This document shows positions 34,594 to 43,657 of a stretch of DNA of 64,000 nucleotides, piece by piece (position 1 is the stretch's first letter; each line of letters begins with the position of its first letter). Source of the stretch: Clostridium moniliforme (GTDB taxonomy: Bacteria; Bacillota; Clostridia; Clostridiales; Clostridiaceae); assembly GCF_017873235.1 (NCBI RefSeq), contig NZ_JAGGJZ010000002.1, positions 372,001 to 436,000 on the forward strand. The letters run 5' to 3'. Position numbers and translations under genes: made by a program. A model generated the notes under the pieces. The model searched no databases, was not told the DNA's origin, and saw only the letters and a list, made by a program, of their open reading frames with translations.

Positions 34594-37149
34594 GTGATAA
34601 AAGAACAAAGTATGCTTCCAGGACTTACAACTAAAGAAGCAGAAAAAAGAATTAAAAGTTTTGGATTAAATGAACTTGAACATAAACAAAAATCATCTCC
34701 AATAAAAATTTTTCTATCTCAATTTAATGATTTTATGGTTTGGGTATTAATAGGTGCAACTATAATATCAGGATTTATGGGAGATACAGCTGATGCAATA
34801 ACCATACTTATTATAGTTATAGTAAATGCTTTTTTAGGATTTTTTCAGGAGTTTAAGACAGAGAAATCATTAGAAGCTTTAAAAGATATGGCAGCACCAA
34901 CTTGTAAAGTTTATAGGGATGGAAGAATTAAAGTTATAAATTCTAAATATTTAACAATTGGAGATATTGTAATATTAGAATCTGGAGATAGAATACCAGC
35001 AGATGGAGAATTTTTGGAAGCCTCTGGAATTGTTGTTGATGAATCACTTTTAACTGGGGAATCAGTTGGTGTAAATAAAGATTGCAATAAGGATAATAAT
35101 CTAGGCTTTATGGGTACAAATGTTTTAAAAGGTAAAGGTCTTTTTAGAGTAAAAGAAATTGGCATGAAAACAGAGATGGGTAAGATTGCAAATCTTCTTC
35201 AAAATATTGATGATGAAAAATCACCTTTAAAAGAAAAGTTAGATTCACTTGGAAAAATACTAGTTATACTTTGTATAATTATATGTATTATAGTAACCGT
35301 TTTTGGAATAATTAGAGGTAATGAAATTGGAGAAATGTTTATGCTTGGAGTTTCTTTAGCAGTTGCTGCCATTCCAGAAGGTTTAGCTGCAATAGTAACA
35401 GTAGCACTAGCACTTGGTGTATCTAAAATGCTAAAAAGAAATGCTTTAATTAGAAAACTTCCAGCTGTTGAAACTTTAGGATGTACCTCTGTAATTTGTT
35501 CTGATAAAACAGGAACATTAACTCAAAATAAAATGACAGTTAAGGAAATTTATTTAAATGGAAAAATAATTGAACTACAAAAAGATAATTTAAATAAAAT
35601 AAAAGGCATAGAAAAATTAAAAAGTGCTTTAGTTCATTGCAATGATTGTAAAATAGATAAAAAGTTAAAAAATTTAGATAAAGCTTTATATGGAGATCCA
35701 ACTGAAACAGCATTAGTTAGAATGTTTTTTAATAATGTAAATGATGCAAAAGAATTTAGTAATAAAGTAGAGAGGATATTTGACATACCTTTTGATTCTA
35801 CAAGAAAGATGATGTCAGTAATAGTTAAAGAAAATGGCAGTGAAATATGTTATGTAAAAGGAGCACCAGAGAAAATATTAGAAAAGAGTAATTATATATA
35901 TGAAGATGGATCTATAAAACCACTAACTTTTCAAAAGAAAAAATTAATAAGTAATGGCTTAGAAGCTATGTCCTCTAGAGCATTAAGATGTATTGGTGCA
36001 GCATATAAAGTTGATAATCTAGTGAAAAGTGAAAGCTTGGAAAATGATTTAATTTTTATAGGCTTTGCAGGAAGTATAGATCCTCCTAGAAAGGAAGCAA
36101 GAGATGCTGTACTTAAATGTAAGCTTGCAGGAATTAAACCTGTAATGATTACAGGAGATCATAAAAATACTGCTCTTTCTATAGCTAAATCTTTAAACAT
36201 ATGCAAAAATGAAGATCAAGTATTAACTGGAAAAGAAATAGAAAATATGACAGATAAAGAACTTTATAAAAAAGTAGATAACATTAGAGTATTTGCAAGG
36301 GTTTCTCCTAATCATAAATTAAGAATTGTGAGAGCTTTTAAATCAAGAGGGAATATAGTGGCTATGACAGGAGATGGAGTAAATGATGCTCCTGCAATTA
36401 AGGAGGCGGATATTGGAATATCAATGGGGCTTTCAGGAACAGATGTAACAAAGGAAGCTTCCTCTATGATTCTTATGGATGATAACTTTAGTACAATAGT
36501 AGCAGCAGTAGAAGAGGGAAGAGTAATTTATGATAATATTAGAAAGTTTATAAGGTATCTTTTATCTTGTAACTTAGGGGAAGTATTAACTATGTTTCTA
36601 GCAACATTATTTACAATGCCAAATCCTCTTATTCCAATACAAATTTTATTTGTAAATTTAGTAACAGATGGACTTCCAGCAATAGCACTTGGAGTTGATC
36701 CACCAGATAATGATATTATGAGACAACAACCTAGAGATAAAAAAGAAGGTATATTTGCAAGAGGACTTACTGAAAAGATATTAATAAGAGGATCTTTAAT
36801 AGGTATATGTACACTTCTTGCATTTATGGCTGGCAGATATTATGGAATGGATCTTAAAACTTGTAGAACAATAGCTCTTGCAACTCTTATAATGTCTCAA
36901 TTATTTCATGTATTTGAGTGTAGATCAGAAAGACATTCAATATTTGAAATAAAATTATTTACTAATCCTTATTTGGTTATGGCTGTGGGAGTATCTATAG
37001 GTATGCTTATTTCAATATTATACATTCCATTTTTAAGTGGAATATTTCATACAGTTCCATTAATGCTTAAACATTGGACATTAGTTCTTTTCTTCTCAGG
37101 TGTAATAGCATTTATAAATAGTGTTTATTTATTTATAAAGTCAAAATAA
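34594..37149 (+). CDS. P-type Ca2+-transporting ATPase
   Basis: P-type ATPase of 851 residues, type IIA (SERCA/PMR1-like). In order: N-terminal cation-ATPase domain, helices M1-M2, actuator loop with LLTGESV (TGES), M3-M4 with AAIPEGLAAIV (the PEGL site), phosphorylation site D304 in CSDKTGTLT, nucleotide-binding VKGAPEKIL, hinge MTGDGVNDAPAIK, and M5-M10 with NLVTDGLPAIALG. It exports Ca2+ (or Mn2+) at the cost of ATP. The start is a GTG at 34594 after AAAGGAGGG. It has no regulatory neighbours. Confidence 0.9.
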   Translation: MIKEQSMLPGLTTKEAEKRIKSFGLNELEHKQKSSPIKIFLSQFNDFMVWVLIGATIISGFMGDTADAITILIIVIVNAFLGFFQEFKTEKSLEALKDMAAPTCKVYRDGRIKVINSKYLTIGDIVILESGDRIPADGEFLEASGIVVDESLLTGESVGVNKDCNKDNNLGFMGTNVLKGKGLFRVKEIGMKTEMGKIANLLQNIDDEKSPLKEKLDSLGKILVILCIIICIIVTVFGIIRGNEIGEMFMLGVSLAVAAIPEGLAAIVTVALALGVSKMLKRNALIRKLPAVETLGCTSVICSDKTGTLTQNKMTVKEIYLNGKIIELQKDNLNKIKGIEKLKSALVHCNDCKIDKKLKNLDKALYGDPTETALVRMFFNNVNDAKEFSNKVERIFDIPFDSTRKMMSVIVKENGSEICYVKGAPEKILEKSNYIYEDGSIKPLTFQKKKLISNGLEAMSSRALRCIGAAYKVDNLVKSESLENDLIFIGFAGSIDPPRKEARDAVLKCKLAGIKPVMITGDHKNTALSIAKSLNICKNEDQVLTGKEIENMTDKELYKKVDNIRVFARVSPNHKLRIVRAFKSRGNIVAMTGDGVNDAPAIKEADIGISMGLSGTDVTKEASSMILMDDNFSTIVAAVEEGRVIYDNIRKFIRYLLSCNLGEVLTMFLATLFTMPNPLIPIQILFVNLVTDGLPAIALGVDPPDNDIMRQQPRDKKEGIFARGLTEKILIRGSLIGICTLLAFMAGRYYGMDLKTCRTIALATLIMSQLFHVFECRSERHSIFEIKLFTNPYLVMAVGVSIGMLISILYIPFLSGIFHTVPLMLKHWTLVLFFSGVIAFINSVYLFIKSK

Positions 37150-37228
37150 AAATATTTATTTAAAGTATAATCCACAGACTATATAAATTTATGATAATAT
37201 ATAGTAAATAATAAATGAGGTGATATTT

Positions 37229-37519
37229 ATGATTAAACATATAGTTATGTGGGATTTAAAAGATGAAAATAAATTAGAAAATGCAAAGAAATTAAAGGCA
37301 TCATTAGAAAATCTAAAAGAAGAAATAAATGAAATAAAAGAAATAGAAGTTGGGATAAATATAAATAATAGTGATGCAAGTATGGATGTAGTTTTATATT
37401 CAGTATTTAATACTTTAGAAGATTTGGATATTTATCAAAATCATCCAAAACATTTAAAGGTTAAGGAGTTTGTTAAAAATATTTCTACAAATAGAAAAGT
37501 AATTGATTTTGAAGCATAA
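37229..37519 (+). CDS. Dabb (stress-responsive A/B barrel) domain protein
   Basis: Small 96-residue protein matching the Dabb fold: MIKHIVMWDLKDE at the start, a central EVGININNSDASMDVVLYS strand, and YQNHPKHLKVKEFVKN at the end. Dabb proteins are dimeric alpha/beta barrels of unclear function; some are stress-induced. An in-frame GTG at 37220 exists, but GAGGTG fits ATG 37229. It converges on the next gene. Confidence 0.85.
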   Translation: MIKHIVMWDLKDENKLENAKKLKASLENLKEEINEIKEIEVGININNSDASMDVVLYSVFNTLEDLDIYQNHPKHLKVKEFVKNISTNRKVIDFEA

Positions 37520-37521
37520 AT

Positions 37522-37556
37522 AATAAAAGCTACGTTTAAAAAACGTAGCTTTTATT
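37522..37556. terminator. Bidirectional terminator
   Basis: A perfect 16-bp stem (37522-37537 with 37541-37556), 3-nt loop, with A and T flanks. It reaches into the last codon of the minus-strand gene. Confidence 0.85.
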
Positions 37557-37974
37557 ACATTTGTCTTTGTCTCATTCTTGAAGCTGTTTGTCTAGCCTTT
37601 TTAATTTGAGAATGATCTATTGGAATTAAATCTTTCTTAGTAGTTAAGTTAAGAATATTTTGAAGTTGGATTACTTCTGAATCCTTCTTACCTTTAACAC
37701 CTTTAAGTCCCATTACCATAACTTTATGACCTTTATTTAATTGTATAAAGTCTGGAGTTTTAAACCATCTATTTTTTCTGTATCTACATTTAACAGCACC
37801 TCTACCAGCATCTGGCTTAAGTATTATGTCAACTATTAATTTATGAAAAATTATATAATTTTTTTCTTCAGTTTTAACTGAAATAATAGTACCTGCAGCA
37901 CTTGTTATTCTATCGCCATATTTTTCAAAGTAAGAGTCTCTAAAATATTTATCAAATTTATCTCTAAAGCTCAT
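37555..37974 (-). CDS. Basic protein of unknown function
   Basis: A 139-residue cytoplasmic-looking protein with no signal peptide or membrane segment. It starts MSFRDKFDKYFRDSYF, has a central beta-rich stretch (ITSAAGTIISVKTEEKNYIIFHKL), several basic runs (KCRYRKNRWF) and a C-terminal tail of Lys/Arg/Gln (KKARQTASRMRQRQM). The strand pattern and basic charge would suit a small nucleic-acid-binding barrel, but this is a guess. AAAGGAGAT supports ATG 37974. In its leader ATAAGTCC occurs twice (plus strand 37996-38003 and 38014-38021). Confidence 0.75.
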   Translation of the reverse strand: MSFRDKFDKYFRDSYFEKYGDRITSAAGTIISVKTEEKNYIIFHKLIVDIILKPDAGRGAVKCRYRKNRWFKTPDFIQLNKGHKVMVMGLKGVKGKKDSEVIQLQNILNLTTKKDLIPIDHSQIKKARQTASRMRQRQM

Positions 37975-38226
37975 AAACAAATCTCCTTTATATATATAAG
38001 TCCGTTTTTATGGATAAGTCCAGTATAACAAATAATATTATAACATAAATAAAAAATTAGTAAAATATGAAATTAATAAACATAAATATTATAAAATTTT
38101 ATAGTCATATGACTGACATAAACTAATAGTATAATAAAAATAATCAAAGTTTTGTAATTAATATTTAAATGTTTAAAGTAAAAAATGAGTTATAATATAA
38201 TTAGAAAGTTTTAAGGGGGAAAACAA

Positions 38227-39198
38227 ATGAATAGCCTATTATATGGAATTACTAGCAATGTAATAGAAAACTATAAACTAGTAAAAAATAATTTAAGGTT
38301 TGATGGGGAATATATAAATCATTTTGCTTCATTAATATTTGCAGAAGATGATGAACATATTGATATAGAAAAAATTAAAGAAATTAGAAGGTATATAAAA
38401 TTAAATACTAATAAAATGTCAAGCTTTAGAGGGGATATTTTATACATGATATCTATTCTTATTAGTAAAGAAAAGGATTATATTAATTTTGCAGATAAAC
38501 TAATTGAAACAAACGAAATATTAAAGGATAATGGTTTTAAAGATAGTGCATTTTTAGTACTTTCATCTTATGCTTTAACAAAACATGTAAAGAAAAGTCA
38601 GATGGATAATATATTAAATGATATGAAAATAATATATAAATCATTAAAAATTGAATATAATGATTTAACAGATGAAGAAGATTATTTAATTTGTGCACTT
38701 CTTGCTATAAAAAATAGTAAAACAAAAACAGAGATAAGAGATATTAATAAATTTATAAAGAGTATGTTTGATTATCTTTCAGATTTAGATAATTATTCAA
38801 AAAATGATTTGCAAGGAGTAGCTAGTACACTTCTTCTAAATAATAGTGCATCAGCTCCTTATGAAATAAAAGAACTTATTAAAAACTTTAATAAAAATGA
38901 TATGAAAATAGGAGATGAAGTTCTTCCTTTAATTGGAGCAGTAGCTAGGGAAGAAAATATATTTAAGTATATAAAAAAGGTTAAAGAAGTAATAAAATGT
39001 CTTTGTGATGAAGAAGGAGAATATACTTTTTATATGGATAAAACATTTAGAACTTTAATAGCAATAGTAACAGTAGAAATTTATGAAAGAAATAATAGCT
39101 CTTTTAAAAATGAATATTTAGAAGAACTTTTATGTTTTGCAATATATTCTTTTATTGTTAGTAAAAAACAGGGACTTTTTGAGGAGGTATTAGCTTAA
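38227..39198 (+). CDS. DUF4003 family protein
   Basis: A 323-residue all-helical soluble protein. Segments such as SSFRGDILYMISILIS, DSAFLVLSSYALTKH and ISIL-containing repeats agree with DUF4003, a Firmicute family of unknown function. AAGGGGG precedes the ATG. It ends 10 nt before dinB and carries, inside its last codons, the GAGGAGGT that is the only strong ribosome binding site for dinB, so the two are probably co-translated. Confidence 0.7.
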   Translation: MNSLLYGITSNVIENYKLVKNNLRFDGEYINHFASLIFAEDDEHIDIEKIKEIRRYIKLNTNKMSSFRGDILYMISILISKEKDYINFADKLIETNEILKDNGFKDSAFLVLSSYALTKHVKKSQMDNILNDMKIIYKSLKIEYNDLTDEEDYLICALLAIKNSKTKTEIRDINKFIKSMFDYLSDLDNYSKNDLQGVASTLLLNNSASAPYEIKELIKNFNKNDMKIGDEVLPLIGAVAREENIFKYIKKVKEVIKCLCDEEGEYTFYMDKTFRTLIAIVTVEIYERNNSSFKNEYLEELLCFAIYSFIVSKKQGLFEEVLA

Positions 39199-39208
39199 AA
39201 GAAAATTA

Positions 39209-40258
39209 ATGGAAAAAGTAATTTTACATGTTGATATGGATGCTTTTTTTGCATCTGTAGAACAAATGGATAATAAAAATTTAAAAGGAAAACCTGTTGT
39301 TGTAGGTGGAGTAAGTGAAAGAGGTGTAGTATCAACCTGCTCTTATGAAGCTAGAAAATATGGTATACATTCTGCAATGCCTGTCTTTATTGCAAGGCAA
39401 AAGTGTCCTAATGCAATATTTGTTAAAGTAAGACACTTTCGTTACAGGGAAATATCTAATAGGATATTTGAAATATTTAAAGAAGTAACTCCTTTAGTAG
39501 AACCTTTATCTATTGATGAAGCTTATTTAGATTTATCAGAAGGAAATATAAAGGATGGAAAAAAAGCAGCCTACTACATAAAAAAAAGAGTTTTTAAAGA
39601 ATTTGGATTAACATTATCAATAGGAATTTCTTATAATAAATTTTTAGCAAAGCTAGCATCAGATTGGAATAAGCCAAATGGAATAATGATAATAAATAAA
39701 GATATGATTCCAGAAATATTATTTCCTTTATCTATTTCAAAAATATATGGACTTGGAGATAAATCTGTAAAGAAGTTAAATAATATGGGACTTTTTACTG
39801 TGGAGGATATTTATCCATTGTCTAAAGAGTTTTTCTATGAATATTTAGGAAAACAAGGAATAGAAGTTTATGAAAGAATAAGAGGAGTAGATAGAAGAAA
39901 AGTTACCATTTTAAGAGATAGGAAATCTATAGGCAAAGAAAGAACTCTTAAAAGAGATACAAGTGATAAGGAAGAACTATTAGAATATTTAGAGGATTTT
40001 TCTAAAAGTATATCTAGTATACTATTAGAAAAAGAAAAGATTGCAAGAACAATAACATTAAAATATAAAACAAGTTCCTTTGAAAGTCATACTAGAAGTA
40101 GAACTTTAAATGATTATATAAGTAAATGGGATGATATATTTAAAATTGCAAAAGAAATTTTAAGTGAAGAAAGCTTTAAGGAGAATATAAGACTTATAGG
40201 GTTAAGTGTATCTTCTTTTAAAGAAATATTAGAGGAGGAGCAGATATCATTATTTTAG
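39209..40258 (+). CDS. dinB: DNA polymerase IV
   Basis: Y-family translesion polymerase of 349 residues. HVDMDAFFASVEQ and PLSIDEAYLDLSE carry the catalytic acidic residues. LSIGISYNKFLAKLASD and the helix-hairpin-helix region IYGLGDKSVKKLNNMG follow. The little-finger domain is present and the protein ends in QISLF, a beta-clamp-binding motif. The only strong Shine-Dalgarno, GAGGAGGT, is about 20 nt from the ATG and lies in the upstream gene, longer than usual, with a weak AGAAA nearer. This suggests translational coupling. Confidence 0.93.
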   Translation: MEKVILHVDMDAFFASVEQMDNKNLKGKPVVVGGVSERGVVSTCSYEARKYGIHSAMPVFIARQKCPNAIFVKVRHFRYREISNRIFEIFKEVTPLVEPLSIDEAYLDLSEGNIKDGKKAAYYIKKRVFKEFGLTLSIGISYNKFLAKLASDWNKPNGIMIINKDMIPEILFPLSISKIYGLGDKSVKKLNNMGLFTVEDIYPLSKEFFYEYLGKQGIEVYERIRGVDRRKVTILRDRKSIGKERTLKRDTSDKEELLEYLEDFSKSISSILLEKEKIARTITLKYKTSSFESHTRSRTLNDYISKWDDIFKIAKEILSEESFKENIRLIGLSVSSFKEILEEEQISLF

Positions 40259-40279
40259 ATTATTTTTTCAAAAAATAAT
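40259..40279 (+). terminator. dinB terminator-like palindrome
   Basis: ATTATTTTTT (40259-40268) and AAAAAATAAT (40270-40279) are perfect complements with one base between them. It starts right after the stop. All A/T, so weak. Confidence 0.45.
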
Positions 40280-40284
40280 AATGT

Positions 40285-40314
40285 TTGACAATAAATAATA
40301 AATAGTTCTATAAT
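40285..40314 (+). promoter_or_regulatory. deoC promoter
   Basis: Consensus TTGACA (40285-40290), an 18-nt spacer and consensus TATAAT (40309-40314), about 36 nt before the deoC start. Confidence 0.75.
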
Positions 40315-40349
40315 CACTTTACAGAGTTTTATGTAAAGGAGTGCAGAGA

Positions 40350-41024
40350 ATGAATAAAAATGAATTAGCAAGAATGATTGATCATACTATTTTAAAGCCA
40401 GAAGCAAAAGGTGAAGATGTAAAAAAAATATGCGATGAAGCATTAGAATATAAGTTTGCATCAGTATGTGTAAACCCTACAAGAGTTAAAGAAGCTTACG
40501 AAATATTAAAAGGTAGCGAAGTTAAAGTTTGTACTGTTATAGGATTTCCTTTAGGAGCTACAACTACAAATACAAAGGTATTTGAAACTAAAGATGCAAT
40601 AGCAAATGGTGCAACTGAAGTTGATATGGTTATAAATATTGGAAGACTTAAAGATAAAGATTATGATTTTGTAAAAGAAGATATAAAGTCAGTTGTAGAA
40701 GCAGCAAAAGGAAAGGCATTAACAAAAGTTATTATAGAAACTTGTTTATTAACAGATGAGGAAAAAGTAATAGCATGTAAGTTAGCTAAAGAAGCTGGAG
40801 CAGATTTTGTTAAAACTTCAACTGGTTTTTCAACAGGTGGAGCAACAAAGGAAGATATAAAGCTTATGAGAGAAACTGTAGGTCCAGACCTTGGAGTTAA
40901 AGCATCAGGTGGAGTTAGATCATTAAAAGATGCTGAAGATATGATTGAAAATGGTGCTACAAGAATAGGAGCATCAGCATCAATTGCAATTTGTGAAGGT
41001 AAAACATCAAATAGTAATTATTAA
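40350..41024 (+). CDS. deoC: Deoxyribose-phosphate aldolase
   Basis: Class I aldolase of 224 residues that splits 2-deoxyribose 5-phosphate to acetaldehyde and glyceraldehyde 3-phosphate in nucleoside catabolism. It starts with [11 protein letters not shown] after a short lead, has [11 protein letters not shown], and the Schiff-base lysine is K155 in [25 protein letters not shown] and IGASASIAI complete the barrel. AAAGGAGTG supports ATG 40350 over an in-frame GTG at 40341. It has its own promoter and terminator; no other deo genes are nearby. Confidence 0.95.
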   Translation: MNKNELARMIDHTILKPEAKGEDVKKICDEALEYKFASVCVNPTRVKEAYEILKGSEVKVCTVIGFPLGATTTNTKVFETKDAIANGATEVDMVINIGRLKDKDYDFVKEDIKSVVEAAKGKALTKVIIETCLLTDEEKVIACKLAKEAGADFVKTSTGFSTGGATKEDIKLMRETVGPDLGVKASGGVRSLKDAEDMIENGATRIGASASIAICEGKTSNSNY

Positions 41025-41034
41025 TTTTAAATTT

Positions 41035-41076
41035 AAAAAATTTCTAAGGATTTAAATATCTTTAGGAATTTTTTTT
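41035..41076 (+). terminator. deoC terminator
   Basis: An imperfect stem with two G-U pairs (about 41035-41051 with 41057-41076) ends in eight T. Confidence 0.75.
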
Positions 41077-41167
41077 GCTTTTAAAATAAAATTATTTATA
41101 TTAAATTTAAAAATCCATATCTAAATTAAAATAAATAGAATATTAATATAATATATAACCATAAAAC

Positions 41168-41213
41168 TAGGAGGAATTAACTAAATTTATTTAAAATAAA
41201 TTTAGAGAAAATG
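41168..41213 (+). promoter_or_regulatory. Ribosome binding site separated from the start codon by a hairpin (Lon-like gene)
   Basis: AGGAGG (41168-41173) is 37 nt from the first possible start, ATG 41211. Between them lies a perfect hairpin, CTAAATTTATTT (41181-41192), one base, AAATAAATTTAG (41194-41205). Seven unpaired bases before it and five after it would leave about 12 nt of effective spacing. The reading frame has a TAA at 41178-41180 and no ATG, GTG or TTG before 41211, so the start cannot be moved upstream. Confidence 0.7.
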
Positions 41214-43511
41214 CATTATATGAAAAAAGAATTAGATTTAAAAGAAATAATTTATAATGTGGAATATAAAGATTCTAAGGAAAATGTAACTATTAAAGAT
41301 ATTCCAGAAATAACAACTCCTTATAAGGAAATAAAGAGAGCTCTTAATATAAAAAGAGCTGGTTATAACTTATATATAATAGATTCATTTTCAAAAGAGA
41401 AAATAGATGAATTAGTTAACTTTATAGATAATGAATACAAATTATTAAATGCTCCTTTAGATATATGTTATGTTACTATTAAAGATAATAAAAGTCCTTT
41501 TCCTATATTTATTTCTAATGGAAAGGGAGCTTTATTAAAAAAGAAAATTGAAGAATTAAAGGACAGCTATGCAGAAACATTTTTAGAATTCTTTAATACA
41601 TCATCAGAAGAAGAAAAAGATAACATTATAGATAATATACATCTTAAGAGAAATAAGTATATAGGAGAACTTATTGATGCTTCTAAAGTTGACGGATTTG
41701 ATGTAAAAACAACTTCAGGAGGATTTGCATTTATTCCTTTAAATAATGGGGAAGTAATGACTGAAAAAGAATATGATGATTTGAGTGTTGAAGAGCGAGG
41801 AACTATACTTCAAAAGGCAACTAAACTTAAGCAAAAAGCAGAAGTTATATTAGAAAAGCTTAAAGATTTAGAAATGAATTCTATTGGAAGATTAAAGAGT
41901 ATATTTAAAGAATATATAGATAAAAAAATGGAAGATGTAAGAGATGATTTACTTTTAGAATTTATAAATGATGATGATGTTTATAATTATTTGCAAAATT
42001 TATATGAGAGTTTAGAGGAAGATCTAATTGAAAATTATAATATTGATTTAGAAGATGAAGAAGGAAAAATAGAAGAAATTTTAGAAAAATATGATATAGA
42101 AGTGTTAATTGATAATTCTAATAATAAATATCCAAGAGTTATTTATGAAGATGATCCAAATTTAACAAAACTTTTAGGAAATATTGAATATGAAAGTCAA
42201 AATGGTAATTATATTACTAATCTTTCTTATATAACTCCAGGGTCACTTTTAAAAGCAAATGAAGGATGTTTAATTATAAGATTAAGTAAGCTAATACAAA
42301 ATGTTAATAGTTATTATTATTTAAAGAAAGTATTATTATCAGGAAAATTAACTTTTGAAGGAAATAGAAACTATTTAGAATTATTATCTATAAATGGATT
42401 AAAACCTAAGGGTATACCTGTAAATGTTAAAGTTATAATAATTGGAGATTATGAAAGTTATAATATTCTTTATAATAATGATGATGAATTTAAAAAATTA
42501 TTTCCATTAAGATGTGAATTTAAAGATGAAATTCAAAATAATATAAATATAACAAGTAAATTAAAACAATTTATTATAGAGAAAGTTAAAAAAAATAATT
42601 TATTAAATTTAGAGGAAGATGGAATAAAATCAATAATAAGATTTCTAGTTAGAGAAGCAGAAAATAGGAAAAAAATTAATATTGATGAAGATAAAATATG
42701 TGATATATTGATTAGATCAGATAATATTGCAAAAGAAAATAAGGAAGATATAATAACTAAAGAGTGTATTGAAAATATAATATATAAAAAAGATAATATA
42801 ATAGATGATTATATGGCAATGTATAAAGAAAATAAAATATTTATAAATACTCAAGGAAAAAATATAGGAAATGTAAATGGTCTTGCTGTATTAGATACAG
42901 GTATATATAGATTTGGAAAACCACTTAGAATAACATGTTTAGTTTTAAAAGGTGAAGGGCATATTATAGATATTCATAAGGATTCAAAGTTAAGTGGAAA
43001 AATTCATGAAAAATCTATTAAAACTTTAACAGGGTTATTATATAAAAAGATATCACCTTATGAGAAGCTTCCAATAAATATTCACTTAAGCTTTGAACAG
43101 AGTTATGGAATGATTGAAGGGGACAGCGCTTCAGTTGCTGAAATGATTGCTATGCTATCTGCAATAAGTAAAAAAGGTGTTAATCAAAATATTGCAGTTA
43201 CAGGATCTTTAAATCAATTTGGAGAAGTTCAACCAATTGGAGGAGTAAATGAAAAGATTGAAGGATTTTTTAATGTTTGTAAGGAAATTGGAGATGTTAA
43301 AGGGAGAGGTGTATTAATACCATCTTCTAATAAGGATGAATTAATATTAAAACCAGAGGTTGAAAAAGCAATATTAAATGGAGATTTTCATATATATGAA
43401 ATGGAAACAATAGATGATGCTATTGAGACTTTAATTTTAGATGATAATGAAAAATTAGATGATTTTTATAATTTAATAAAGGAAGAAATAAATAAATATA
43501 AGAATAAGTAA
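41211..43511 (+). CDS. Lon-family protease with degenerate ATPase domain (LonC-like)
   Basis: A 766-residue protein related to LonB/LonC proteases. The C-terminal protease domain (about 560-760) keeps the Ser-Lys dyad: S639 in MIEGDSASVAEMIAML and K682 in QPIGGVNEKIEGFF, 43 residues apart as in E. coli Lon. The N-terminal AAA-like region has lost the Walker A motif: after KRAGYNLYIID comes SFSKEKIDEL instead of GxxGxGKT. The Walker B position, EGCLIIRLSKLI, lacks the Asp-Glu. A long charged coiled-coil insertion (about 190-300) fits LonC. It is therefore probably an ATP-independent cytoplasmic protease. It lies directly upstream of the spoIIA operon. A second in-frame ATG is at 41220. Confidence 0.85.
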   Translation: MHYMKKELDLKEIIYNVEYKDSKENVTIKDIPEITTPYKEIKRALNIKRAGYNLYIIDSFSKEKIDELVNFIDNEYKLLNAPLDICYVTIKDNKSPFPIFISNGKGALLKKKIEELKDSYAETFLEFFNTSSEEEKDNIIDNIHLKRNKYIGELIDASKVDGFDVKTTSGGFAFIPLNNGEVMTEKEYDDLSVEERGTILQKATKLKQKAEVILEKLKDLEMNSIGRLKSIFKEYIDKKMEDVRDDLLLEFINDDDVYNYLQNLYESLEEDLIENYNIDLEDEEGKIEEILEKYDIEVLIDNSNNKYPRVIYEDDPNLTKLLGNIEYESQNGNYITNLSYITPGSLLKANEGCLIIRLSKLIQNVNSYYYLKKVLLSGKLTFEGNRNYLELLSINGLKPKGIPVNVKVIIIGDYESYNILYNNDDEFKKLFPLRCEFKDEIQNNINITSKLKQFIIEKVKKNNLLNLEEDGIKSIIRFLVREAENRKKINIDEDKICDILIRSDNIAKENKEDIITKECIENIIYKKDNIIDDYMAMYKENKIFINTQGKNIGNVNGLAVLDTGIYRFGKPLRITCLVLKGEGHIIDIHKDSKLSGKIHEKSIKTLTGLLYKKISPYEKLPINIHLSFEQSYGMIEGDSASVAEMIAMLSAISKKGVNQNIAVTGSLNQFGEVQPIGGVNEKIEGFFNVCKEIGDVKGRGVLIPSSNKDELILKPEVEKAILNGDFHIYEMETIDDAIETLILDDNEKLDDFYNLIKEEINKYKNK

Positions 43512-43512
43512 A

Positions 43513-43557
43513 TATAAGCTATCGTATATAAAATAAAATTATATATGATAGCTTATA
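43513..43557 (+). terminator. Terminator after the Lon-like gene
   Basis: An 18-bp stem with one G-U pair (43513-43530 with 43540-43557), 9-nt loop, then an AT-rich tract with short T runs. Confidence 0.7.
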
Positions 43558-43598
43558 ATTTTATTTTAACAAAAAGTTTATAAAATATGAATATAGAA

Positions 43599-43628
43599 TT
43601 GACTTATATTATAAATATATGTTAAAAT
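43599..43628 (+). promoter_or_regulatory. Putative spoIIA operon promoter
   Basis: TTGACT (43599-43604) and TAAAAT (43623-43628) with an 18-nt spacer look like a vegetative-type promoter. No clear TGTCGAA-type Spo0A box is visible nearby, although this operon is controlled by Spo0A in related bacteria. Confidence 0.45.
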
Positions 43629-43657
43629 ATGGAAGAAATAAAGGGAAAATATATATT

